This document shows positions 39,483 through 51,466 of a DNA stretch of 64,000 nt, one piece after another. Every line of letters starts with the position of its first letter. The first letter of the stretch is position 1. The stretch is taken from the NCBI GenBank assembly GCA_016758965.1, contig JAEPRB010000093.1:62001-126000 (forward strand). The letters are read 5' to 3'. The position numbers and the translations under genes were made by a program. The notes under the pieces were generated by a model. That model saw only the letters and a list, made by a program, of their open reading frames with translations, was not told the DNA's origin and made no database searches. This DNA comes from Circinella minor. Lineage: Eukaryota > Mucoromycota > Mucoromycetes > Mucorales > Lichtheimiaceae.

Positions 39483-41181
39483 TTAGGCTATTTCAGTTGT
39501 AGTAGTAGGTGATCGTAGAGGCTGATAGTTTACTGGTGGATAAATAGCCCAGTTAGAACGAATTACTTCATCTGCACTTCGTCCTTTTGTTTCTGGTAAA
39601 ATATAAAATGCTAAGCAAGTCATTACTACTAAAATAATTCCAAACATATAAAATACTCCATCTTGACCAATAATGTCACGTAAACCTAAAAAGCCAGCCG
39701 ATACCACAAAATTAGATACCATGTTACATGCTAATCCAACAGATCCTGCACTAGACACAGCTGCTGTATCCACTAATTCAGGAATCATCAAAAATGGAAT
39801 CGGCCCCAGTCCAATTGCAAAAGCAGCAACAAAGCCAATAATAGCTGCTGCCGAAACTTTATCTTGACCTGCAGCTTCCATAGACCAGCCCAATAATACA
39901 CTCATAATAGCCATTGTGGAAGAAGAAACAAGAAAGAGCGTACGTCTTCCCACGCGATCCATCAAATAAGCCGATACAATGGTCATTAAAAGATTCACAA
40001 CGGAAATATAAACTGTAATCAAATCTGATGATTGTGGAAATACGGCAGACATGATCGATGTGGAATAAAATATAACTGCATTGATACCAGAAAATTGTTG
40101 TGCCAATTGTAGTAATAAAACAATCAAAAGAGGTCGTCGATGTTGACCGGATGAAAGTAATCGTATAACATTAATTTTTGGTCGTTCTGATTCTACCACA
40201 CTAACCACATGATGGTGTTGTTGTTCTTGTTCCTCTTGATATTCTGCTTCACCGCCTTCTTCATTTTGTAATAAAGGTTCTTGCTGTGAATTTGTAGCTG
40301 TGTTACCACTACTATTACTATTATTACTACTCATTTGTTCATTTCTCCATTCATTGACTTCAGCTTCGACCAACTCAATAGGTGGACCACGTAAACGTAA
40401 CAAGGATGCTTTTGCACTATTTAAACCACCAGGAATCGATGCAAGATGACGTGGTGAATCGACACAAAATGGTAATAATAACAATTGGGCAATAGCAAGT
40501 ACAATACCAATAGCTAAAATAGAACGCCACGCAGCCAAAGTAGACCAAGCCATTCCAATACCTTGTGCCACCAAAATGCCAACAACAATTGCTAATTGAT
40601 TCAAAGTGCCAAAAAATCCTCGGCTGGCTTTAGGTACGCACTCTGCAATATAAGCAGGAACTACCACAGTGACAATACCACTTCCCAGACCTGTAATAAA
40701 TCTTCCTGCCATCAATGAACTAACATTAACTGCAAATGTCATAATTACTGAGCCCAAACCCATCAATACAGCAGTACCAAAAAGAGATAATCGTCGTCCA
40801 AAACGATCACTAACATAAGATGCTGATAATGCACCTACAAGACCACCGGCTGTCAACATGGCCACGACTAATGAATATTTTGCATCAGTCATACGAATAC
40901 AACCTGGTAATCCACTCGTACCGTCATTGACTTCAATAAGTATGCCTTGTTTGGTTTGACATTTGGAAATAACAGCTTGTGGAGTATTTAATTCACCATT
41001 ATGATATCCATATTGAAATGCACCCTTTTTTTAAGAAGTTTTGAATTAGTTATATATACATTAGAGACAAAAACGAGAGAGGAAGAGATAACGAGAAAAA
41101 AAAACTGGAAGAAATATTTACCAAAGTAATAGTAAATACAACAAATACTAAATAAGATGTGAGACCGTTAGAGGTCGCCAT
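39483..41181 (-). CDS. sugar-porter family MFS transporter
   Basis: Two exons on minus, 41122-41181 and 39483-41024, 533 residues. The N-terminus matches the glucose-transporter pattern (QYGYHNGELNTPQ). Loop motifs DRFGRR and DRVGRR mark the two halves. The helix 7 signature QQFSGINAVIFYSTSI and the C-terminal LPETKGRSADEV are typical of the sugar porter family (GLUT/Hxt-like; yeast Vps73/Ybr241c-like members also fit). PESPRxL appears here as VDSPRHL, as in GLUT-like vacuolar members. A long cytosolic loop is Asn/Ser-, acidic- and His-rich (QEPLLQNEEGGEAEY, QQHHHVV) and carries a dileucine-like EPLL, compatible with vacuolar sorting. Hexose transport is likely; plasma membrane versus vacuole is unresolved. 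Confidence 0.93.
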
Positions 41182-41384
41182 AGCTTTAATAAGATATATG
41201 AAACACTTTTAGTTGTTGTATGTTATATTCTTTTTTTGCTAAGGGAAAAACAAAAAAGGATAAAAAAAACAAGGTGCCTGAGAAAATAATGCAACAAAAA
41301 AGGACGTAAAAATTCGGATCACACTAAAAAAAAAAGTATCCAGTTTTTTTTTTTTTTTTATCAGCAGATATTTAATATTATTTT

Positions 41385-44300
41385 TTATTTAACCCGTTGA
41401 CGTTGTTTATACATTGATTGTTTTTTTAGATTATTATTACTATTATCACTCTTCACTTTTTTGTTGTTATTTATATTATTAGTACCATCATTATTATTGG
41501 TTGGTACTTTTTTATATTGACTCATAGCAAGTGTTATAGCAACCATTGGATCGCCACCAGCTTCATCAAGATATTCTTGAAGTACTTTTCTATCCAATTG
41601 AGGTAATACATTACATAATTCATTAAGTGCTGCATCAGGTCCTTGTTCTACTGGTTTTATTTTACGTGGAGGTGGTAACGTAGATAATGATTTTTTTTGT
41701 TTTAATCCTATCTGTTGTTGTTGTTGTTCATAGGTGGGCATACCAGACCGTTCATTAATTTGCAATACTGTATCACATGATGCTTTTCGAAGTGTAGTAC
41801 GACGTGATAACTTTGATGATGCAGAAGATGTAGTAGATAATGGTGAAGATACTGTTGGTAATGATTCTGTTGAAGTTCTTCTACTTGATGATGCTGACAA
41901 TCGAAGGGATCCTCTCCATCGCCTTGTGCTAGCGCTAGAACAATCAATAGATGGCCTTGGCGGTTTTTGACTTTGACGTTTATTACTAGCTGTTTTTGGT
42001 TGTTGGTATGGGCTATTATACTGCTGTGAAGAGTCCATATGATCATAGTCATCATCTACTCCTACAGTAGCATTGTATGGAAGGATCTTAGGCCTAGAAG
42101 ATCGTGATAGTGAAAGTCGACTCATGGATGTTGGTAAAAATAGTCGACTGAGCGATGGTTTAGGTGTTTCACTTGAAAATGCGGCACGTCGAGGTAATGT
42201 AACACTATTAGATACAGCTGCTTTGCGTAAAAATGTACTGATTGAACCACTCAATGATGAACTCATTGTAGGTGTAGGTTGAATTTCAGGTGACACAGGT
42301 CGTGTTGGTGGTGTATATCCTGTTCCCATTGTTTTTAATTTAGTATTTTAAACAATCAATATATACATATTTATTCATTTTCACCTTTGTCCAACAATAT
42401 TATAAAAAAGGAGAAGCAAAATTTACCTTCAGTCATTGGTTTTGGTAATCCTTTTTCTTTTGTTTGTTTAATCCATAAAGAAAGTTTTGAATCAGCGCGA
42501 ATACATTGTTTAAATGTTCTTTCATAAAATGCTATACGTTCACGTGTATTAGGTACTCGCATCATTTCGGCATAAGATCGAGGATGATATTTATTATTAT
42601 TGTTGCTGACGTTGTTACTATTAGATGTATCTTCCGACAATTGTTGTGTTTGTTCTTGTTTAAGTTGTTTTGGAAAGTAACGTGAAGATTTACTTGACTT
42701 TTTAGAAAGTGTTGAAAGTCGACGTGATCGTCGTGATGAAATGGATGAGCGTGATTTAGGCGTAGCAATCAATGGTGATGATATGAATGGTTCTGTCGCA
42801 TAACATACAGATAATGCCATGGGACTATTGCAATTATTATTGGTTGAAGTAGTTGTTGATGATACCGGAGAAGTTGTTGTAGTACTAGTACTGGTGGTTG
42901 TGGTAGCAGCAGTAATAATCAACGGTGGTGGAGGTGGTGGAGGTAGAGAGGTAAGAGGAAATGAAAGAGTTGATTCTTTCTGCTCCAGTTCTTCTACCAG
43001 ATATTTATCATTTCTTTTTGCTTCTGCAGATAATAATAAGGGTGTCTCCTTTTCTCGCTGTTGTTGTTGTTTTTGTTGTGTAACTAGATCTATTTCTTCT
43101 GTCATTGTTGAAATTTTTGTTGTCGTTGGTGATGCTGGTACTTTTATTTTATTATTATTGTTTACGGGTGATGCTGATGGTGATAATAACAATGATGGCG
43201 GTGACTTAATATAATTATTGTAATCTCCTTCTGTTGGACCTTCTTTCTCCTTGCCACACCCACCAATTGCCTCCCTGCTTACTTTTCCTTTTTTTCCGGT
43301 TTTATTTTCTATTACTAGCCCAGGTTCCGAAAAGGTGGCTTCTGTAACTTGTATCATTGTAGTGGGTAGTTGTTTATTATCTGGTTTCTTATATTCTTGT
43401 TGTTGTTGTTGTTGTTGTTGTTGATTATCATGGAAGTTGTTAAACTGATCCATTAATATTGAGAAATCATCTGAAAATCGAATATTTAATTTATCCAAAG
43501 GTAGATACGAAACTTGATCTTCTTCTTCTGCTTCTTCTTCAACAAGGGTTTTTTCCTCCATGATAACTTTATTGTCATTGTCGTTCGGTAAAGACGGTTC
43601 TTCAATCGCAGTTTTTTCATCCGATGGATAAACTAGTGTCTTTTCTTCTCCTCCTGCATTACCATTCTGTTGTTGAGCGGTGTTATCAATGACACCCTCC
43701 TCATTTTTATCATGCATATTTTGTTGTTGTTCAGAGCAACTCTCCGAACATGTAGGTTCTATATTATATTATTATTTTTATTATCAGTGAGCAGATGCCC
43801 GTGCACCGTCATTTCTTTGTATCTCCCCCTTTATTATTACTCCCATCCCTCTCTCTATCTCTCATTCATTATTGCTAAATTTATATTTACCTGCCGAATC
43901 ATTATTAAAGTCTTCAATAGCTAGTTGTAAATCACGTATTTGAGAAAGAACATCTATATATTCACCGAAAGCATATATAAATAAATTTATTAGTATATAC
44001 ATATATTATCACAAATGCATGGCGTAGTATTCTTTTTGTCTTTCTATATATATAAATCTCTCATTCAGTGTGGACCCGTGTAGTAGGATAAAAAAAACAA
44101 GAATAAAAATAGAAAAGGTATAAAGCGATCTAAATTAACTGTGTGCCATTAATAAAAAGAGATAGAGTATGTGAGCATATCGATCATAAATCAAAAAAGA
44201 GAGGAGTTCTATTTTTCTTTCTTTTTTTTATAAAAAAAAAAGGGAGAGTTCATGTTTATCATTACCAACCTGAATCAAGTATCTTTGATTTATACAAGAA

Positions 44301-44466
44301 TAACTAAATAGTAGTAATAATGCGATTTTCTCCTTTAAACCCCAAATAATAATAAAAAAGAGTTCATCAAGAAAAAAGGAAGAATGAAAAAATAGCGTCA
44401 TTTTTTTTTTTTTTTACCTTTGGATGATGATAGTGATGGTGTTAAAGAAGAAGATAGCGAACTCAT
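41385..44466 (-). CDS. CUE-like (ubiquitin-binding) domain protein, Ser/Gln-rich
   Basis: Four exons on minus: 44418-44466, 43891-43953, 42427-43758 and 41385-42319, all phase 1 junctions, 792 residues. The last intron has a TACTAA branch site 24 nt before its AG, so the two large open frames belong to one gene. Near residue 708-752 is a CUE/UBA-like domain (ALNELCNVLPQLDRKV, then YLDEAGGDPMVAITLAM), which in other proteins binds ubiquitin. At about 430-480 is a second ordered block (RVPNTRERIAFYERTFK, then LSLWIKQTKEKGLPKP) that looks like a conserved domain I cannot name. The rest is disordered, with poly-Gln, poly-Pro, acidic and Ser/Arg-rich parts. Intron 1 is long (464 nt). Likely an adaptor in ubiquitin-linked trafficking or signalling; that is inference. 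Confidence 0.82.
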
Positions 44467-45554
44467 TGGTATGTGCGCTTTTTTTTTCTTTACCTTCCTC
44501 CCCCTTTACAATTGAACTCCCTCCCTTTTTATATGATGATCAAAAAAAAAAATTGATATTTCGACCAAGTATTATATACAAAAAAAAAAGTACCGTGTTT
44601 TTGTTCTGCCACACTAAAGAAAGAGAAAAACAAAACAAATATTCATAACTAGATAGTGATCAAGAGTGTGAATGCGTATATATATTAGCTAATAAAAAGG
44701 TATGCTCCCACCTTACTGTTTTTTTTATTACTATCAGCACCATCATTTTCGAATTTTTCTTATTACATATTAATATATGGTGATAAAGTACATTAACAAT
44801 AAAAATTAAAGGGGCTTTGATGAAGGGGCTTTTTTTATTTATCACTTTAACGTGTCATACGTACGGCTAATTTTTTTTTTTCATTTTCTCTATTATACTT
44901 ACAATATCAATTTATTTCACTGTGATGATAAAATGGAAGTATCCAAATATGACTAACAACTACCTCAATTTTTTCATTTGCTTTTAGAATGCGCTATTAT
45001 TATAAATAATAATTATATTACTAATTAATATGTTAACCAGGATGTACTCTTGATTCATTGATAATAGTAATATATAACAATATAAATATTGTATAACATT
45101 GGAAGATATTATACTACATGTAATTATTTTATATATTGTACGTAGTTGTACCATGTAGGTATGAAAACATACAATAATGATATATCGCTTGAACGCCCGT
45201 ATAAGCTACAGTACATTTCTCATGTCGGATTACCATTCCATCCTCTTCGTCGCTCAGCTGATACAGCTCATTTATTAAGTTGTATCAGTTAAAATAAAAG
45301 AATAAAAAATGATACTGTATCGTTATCAAACTTTTCTTTTTAAACTTTCTGTCCTACTTTTTCTAGGTAGCTCATAAGTAAAGTTTATCATATTATTAAT
45401 ACATGGTAATATATAATTATATATAACAAGAGCAAAAGAAAAAAAAAGACACAAATTATAAAAATACACATATTCCAAACAGAGTTTTTATTCTTTTACA
45501 CAAAAAAAAAAGAGTTACTACTACACAATAACAAAGTTTTACTTCTTTCTACTC
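44467..45554. other. intergenic region between two minus-strand genes
   Basis: About 1.1 kb between the start of the CUE gene and the stop of the M28-like gene, both on minus. It should hold the CUE gene promoter and the M28 gene 3' UTR. It contains A/T homopolymers and a (TA)-rich patch. No gene is supported. Confidence 0.5.
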
Positions 45555-48500
45555 TTATTCTTGTGGATTATCCACTTCAGGAGGAGTAGGAGGAGTCTCA
45601 ACGACATCATCTTCACCATCATCATTATCGTTATCATCATCTACATTATCATGATCGTCACCATCATCGCCAACAAGACGTTCATGTTTACCCTTAAGTA
45701 AGCCACGAGCACTTTCAATAAATCGAGCTGTACGTTCTTCCATCTCCCGCGTAAATCTTGGACTAGCACCTTGATCAATGGCTTCAACAATACTAGGGAA
45801 CATTTCAGCTTGATATCCTGTCCAAAGACCTGGTGCATAAACAATATGTTTAAACCATTCACGACCAGGAAGGCCAACAGGATCAATAAATCCACGTTCA
45901 AATTGTGCAAGTCGCTCATTGTATTTGACTACTTTTTTCATTATGTTCTTGTGTTTCTTTTTATGTTTGAAAATATTCAACTCGTGCTTTTGTAATTTCT
46001 TTTGAAGCTGAAGTAATTTGTGATTAAAGTTGATAGTGGTTTCATGTAATGCATTGACGGCTGCAGAAAGTTCAGGTAATGTAGCACAACCTTGATCATC
46101 AGCCATGGTTGCAACACGAATGCTGAGTTCTCTGGAATAGTCTAAGGGTGACATAGGTAATAAAGTATCACTGGATAAACGTAACGCCAAAAGTCCCCAA
46201 ATACGGACCATATTTTGGTGGTATTCGTAAGTTGGATCACCAAAGTGTTCCATCCAGTAAATACTATATATATAATTATATAATCACGATACGTAAGTAA
46301 GTGAGTGAACTAATCATATATATATATATATATGTAGATTAAAAAAAAGTCTTATTGATACATTACCTATCATAATTACTATGGTAAACACCATAATCAC
46401 CGTTAAAACTAATAGACATACTAGCAATACCAAGATGGTCAAAGAATGCCATATAATCGGAACCACCACCCAATGGATCAATCATCTTGACAAGTGGAGC
46501 AGTAATAGGTTCTTCATCTTCATGATGTTTCTTATGTTTTTTCTTTTGAGTATCAACAACAGCCATTGTCTCACGATCTTGTTTCCATGCATCATAGACA
46601 GACATACTTGTTCTGGGATCCCAGACTTCTTTTGTGACATCAAAAATTAATTGATTCAAAAGAGGGGTAGATTGAGCTGCAAAATGAGGTCCAGTCACTG
46701 CTTGATCAACGTTGATGTAAACAACAGCCTCATCATCAAGCCATGATTTATTATCTTCAACCCATTCAGTTGAACCAATAGAGCCATAACCTTGACCATC
46801 CCAAGATGCAAGAATGATTGTACGGCGGGGTTGCCAACCACGTTCTAAAAGAAGACCAAAAGTTCGAGCCAATTCAAGCTATTTGTATAAAATTATGTTA
46901 ATATTATAGAATTGTTCAGATTTTTTTTTCATGCGACATCGAAGAGAAAAGAGCAATCTGGTTTGGTATTGAGTAATTGAGAAAAAGAAAAAAGAGAGAG
47001 AGAGAGAGAGAGAACAAAAAGTTCTAATATTCTATAGTAACAATAGTCACAACAATACATTACCAATACAGCCGATCCAGAAGAAGATTCAGCTCCACCA
47101 AAGCCCCAAGCGTCACGATGAGTACCTAATCAATAATTATGTATTATTATTATTTGTTTATCTATTTTTCGTTTATATAAATAATAATAAATATGGTTCT
47201 AAAAAAACACAACTTACCAATGATAACAGCTCGATGGGGTTCAGCAGCACCTTCAATTTTACCAATCACGTTCCATACAGGTTTTACTTTATAATCGTTA
47301 ATATTGACAAGATTGACTTGAGCTACACTTGGACCACTATAGTAATTAACTTCGCAAAGACCACCAAGCCAATCGATTTCGCCTTTAAGACCAAGCCCTT
47401 CCATGGCTTGGAAAAGTGGTAAAGCATCAGACCATGAGATGGGCAAAGATGGAATCTTAGGCATACCATAAGTTTCTTCAGGATCAAGACGTGTGGCGTT
47501 TTCAGTAGCGGCATAACCAGGTGTAAGCATATCTCCAGGTAAAATGGACATATATTGGACTGTACCACGTTCAACTGATGATGGCGAACGCCTAAATAAA
47601 TAAATAAAATGGTGCTGTTAGTAAAATAAAATATCAAAATCATTACTATTATTTTTTTTAAAAAATAAATAAAAGAAAAACAAACCATGGGCCATCAGGA
47701 TAGGATTCAGAGGGTTCACCATCATCATTTTCTTTATTAAATGGACCATCTTCCATAGGATCAGAATAAAGCAAAGCGCCAATACAACCGAATTTTTCAG
47801 CACTTCGTACCTTGAGTCCACGAGCAATAACACCATGACGCATTAAAGCAATAGTGCCAGTAAAATTAACACCACGTGCAGCCAAGAATTGGAAATCATT
47901 TAATCGACCATAGTTGACATAAACAACAGAGCCAGTAACGTTACCATCAGCAGAATAACCTACATATAATTGTTTGCTAATTAGTTTTTTTTTTTTTTTT
48001 TTTTTTTTTGGTATTATTTTGTTAAGAAAAGTAAATAATAATTTTAATGTTACCATGGAAGGTTGGAATAGCATTAGGATGACTTGTTGAAGGATCATTA
48101 GCAACAGGATCTTCTTCCAACTTAGCTTCATACAAAAACTCTTCGGGACCACTGACAATAGCAAGGCGTCGTGTTTTAGGTACATTAAGCCAAGGATAAT
48201 AAGTTTCAATAGTGGCATTTGAAATACCAAATTCTTCAAATTTGTCACGTGTCCATTCAGCTTGACGTTTATCAGCATGCGATCCAGCTAAATGAGGTTC
48301 AGCTGCATAATAATGGAAAAATTCACGAATGGAGTCACTGGATGGGATTCGCTTAATAGTATCTGATGCATCTTCAAATGGAATCGTGGAAAAATCTATA
48401 ATGGAATCATTATGTTATGATGATTTAGAAAAAATGAAAATAAACAGTTAATTCGCAAGTCCCGAATTTTATGTTTGTTCGTGTATAAATAATTTTTTTT

Positions 48501-49008
48501 TCAGAGAGAGGTAGGAGGGAGGACAGTCATCATAACCTAAAGAAAAAAAAATAAGAGTATAATATATTATATTACCTTGGAAAAGAACTTCAGATTCAGG
48601 CATAAAACGACGAACGAACAAAACACCCATTGTAACAATTGCAGCACCCGCAAGGAATTTGGTTACTTTGGATCGTGGTCGAATGGTTCGTGTTTGATAT
48701 TGTTGTTGTTGTTGTTCTTGAAAGGTCACATGACGTTTCTCACTAGGTAACAAAGGAGTATTGGCACTATGACGACGATCACCGTGATACGTTTGACGGC
48801 ACCATTCAAAGAATCGATTTGCAGTAGTAGTACGTGAGTAAGCAACTGTTGGATGATGATGGTCATCATCACTCATTTTTTCATGATACATATCAGACAT
48901 GTATTGAGGAACAGTATGAGCAGTGGAAGGAAGTGTTGAAGAGGTTACTTCTTGTTGGTGATGTTCCGATGACGATTCTTGTGAAATCGACACGTATCCT
49001 TTCTTCAT
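45555..49008 (-). CDS. M28/transferrin-receptor-like type II membrane protein, probably inactive
   Basis: Seven exons on minus: 48576-49008, 48054-48395, 47686-47959, 47218-47591, 47064-47125, 46367-46878 and 45555-46263; 901 residues. A cytosolic N-terminus of about 118 residues precedes one membrane span (KFLAGAAIVTMGVLFV), then a PA domain (GSVVYVNYGRLNDF, RGVNFTGTIALMRHG), the M28 core and a helical dimerisation domain, the layout of glutamate carboxypeptidase II and yeast Tre1/Tre2/Vps70. Aligned by exact spacing to human GCPII, the ligands H377, D453 and H553 are kept (H477, D553, H661), but D387 is Glu (E487), the general base E424 is Gln (Q524) and ligand E425 is Gly (G525). Hydrolysis is therefore unlikely, as in transferrin receptors and possibly Tre1/2. 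The tail is very acidic (DDDNDNDDGEDD). A trafficking-receptor role is inferred. Confidence 0.92.
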
Positions 49009-51466
49009 ATGGATATCCAGAAGGAAAAATGAGGTAAATGGAGGGGGAAAAGAAAGAAGGAAAAGGTAAAAAAAAAAAAAAAAGGGCGTTCGGTATTTGA
49101 GGAGCAGACAAGATTACGAATCTATTTGATTGCTTTTATATACAACGCTTTTAATAAAGTGCAACATTTTATTATTACTATTTTTAATGAGCTTGACATT
49201 TGTTACTTGTTTATTTATCAGGAGTATATCTTTCATGCTAAGAACTTTTATTATTATTATTTTCAATAAATTAAGGCTGTATGATTATGTGAATTTTATT
49301 TTTCCCATCTCTTTAATAATTTCATGAAACCTTTCTCGTCATGAACCGGATAATTACTATATCATGGGTAAAAAGGGAAATAAAAGATAAGAAGTATAAG
49401 TTGTTTATTATGAATATAAAAACTAGCAACAAAAAAAAAAAAAACAAAAAACAAAAAGACGGACCGGGGAACCATCTAACTGAGCTTTGTTTCAGGTTCA
49501 GTAAATGTTTATCCTCACGTGAGGTCAAAGTTTTTTCTTTTTTTTTTTTTTTTTGTATATAAAGATTATCTTTTACATTTTCGTTACTTTGCATGATAAA
49601 TAAAATTTCATCATAATGATTCCCTTCTTAAACACATTCTTTTTAATTGTCTGAGAATTAATAGCTTATCATTCAGGAACAAATGAAAATAACAATCTAA
49701 AATAGAACAACAGATGACATGATGAATAACAAAAAAAAAAGAGCGTAGCTGGATTTTTTTTTTTTTTTTGATAAACAGTGACAATTTATTCAAAGTGTAT
49801 AAGAGAGAGAACGTTCGACCAAAGAATATTTATGCGTTTCAAAGAAATATACGTAATATATAACATTTTGGATGGGTGAGACATTTTGCTGTTACACATA
49901 GATCGACAGCTTGTACTTTTTCCTTATAGCACATTAATCTATAGGAAAAAAAGATGTTGATCAAAGGAATTATTTAATACATCTTAATTAAGCTTTTGTT
50001 TTTTATTTTGCATACGTACATAAAAACCATGCTACTGTAATTAATAAAGCGTTTTTATAATAAAGATCAATCTGACACATCTTCTGTACGTAATAGCCTA
50101 GCAACAAAAAATAAAAATAAAAAACCTAATGTAACATAAACATATAAACAATTAATTGATTACTGTTGCTTGTTAATGAGCTCATTCGAATCTATAATTT
50201 ATACATTCGTACATGGGATATTAAAGTCAGAGTTAATAATCTGACAGCATGATAATTTTACTGTTTTGAAATTTTACACGTGAGGTGTTAAAATCATATC
50301 ATTGGCCTGTGTGTTATTTATTGGGTAAACATAATATAAGTCCAGGCTTTTCTCTTTTTTTACAGAATCTACAACATTCAAGGGATTTTGAAATAGTAAC
50401 AACAACAGAAAGTTTCCATTAATTTTTTTAGACATGGTTTTTGTTGCTGTAATATCAATCATATTAACTGTGACTAGTTATAAAATAAACGAAGGATAAT
50501 GATCTTTTATTTGAGGTATAGTAGATAAGATGCAGAAAGTCATTGTACATTGTTATCAATCCATTGATGAGCTACCCTTAACTGTGTAAATCTTTAACTT
50601 TAATAAATACTCAGCATGTCATAAATTACTATACGGACGACGATCTCTTTTTTTTTTCTCTTTTTGTTATTGTCCTGTTTATATTGTAAATAAAAGAACT
50701 CTAGACGTTTCATTGTATTTAATTTATCAATAAAACAAGTGATAGCTTATTTTCCTAAATGTCCCTTTTCTTATCGAAAACATTGCAATTGGAAAACAAT
50801 TGTTTCTGTTTTACATGAATCTCTATGATAAATTATACTAAATGCGGATAACAGCACTATCACTTTATTGTAACCGTTTTTTCTTTCAAAATAAAAAAAA
50901 ATATACTTTGTTTCACTGGTACGTATAGTTTATGTTTAACAGTTTTACCCATCCTATTAGCAGAAACATTAGTCATGGCGCCCTTTCTATATGTCATTAC
51001 AAAAGCATATGAAAGTAAAATAAAATAACTGATAATTATGATATATAAAACAAAAAACAAAATAATCTCAACAAAAAATATTGTACCGTTTTAGTGCCAC
51101 ATCTCCAATAATCCGGCTCCTCCCCCCTCCACAGATTTGATCCCATTTTGCTACGACTCTGTTCTTTTAATTCATGTATAAAAACTCTCTGGTGGAAAAA
51201 TACATGATGATTGAGGTATATATAAATAATATAAACAAGATACAAATTATGTATTTTTTTTAATAGAATGCGCTATTTACGAAGTTAATATAGATATATA
51301 ATATATGACTTGTGGATTTAGTAATAAGGATGAATGGATTTTAAGACAGATGTGATGAATTTGCTGTATAGACGTTTTTCTGTGTGACTATATATTTATA
51401 TATAAGCTGTATAGTTGATATGTTTTCCATTTGTTTAAATTAGTGAATTGGATCCTGCTAATCAAT
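49009..51466. other. gene-poor intergenic region
   Basis: About 2.5 kb between the start of the M28-like gene and the stop of ESS2, both on minus. It should contain the M28 gene promoter and the ESS2 3' UTR. Homopolymer A and T runs are frequent (49077-49083, 49431-49443, 49540-49554, 49754-49769). A short GC-richer patch at about 51085-51160 reads coding-like on minus (RSKMGSNLWRGEEPDYW) but has no gene around it. Confidence 0.5.

Noticed and set aside
42320..42426. Two separate genes at 41385-42329 and 42371-43717 on minus, each with its own ATG
   Set aside because: The donor at 42426, a TACTAA branch site and the acceptor at 42320 join the two frames in phase 1, so a single spliced gene is better supported.
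42819..43214. Plus-strand ORF opposite the CUE gene
   Set aside because: It is the antisense shadow of Gln-, Pro- and Thr-rich coding sequence, giving Val/Gly/Cys runs, and is not a gene.
43954..44417. An extra micro-exon in intron 1 of the CUE gene (around 44268-44280, between AAAG and GTTGGT)
   Set aside because: Including it in the known phase creates a stop at once. Direct joining of exons 1 and 2 keeps frame; at most it could be a poison exon, which only RNA data could show.
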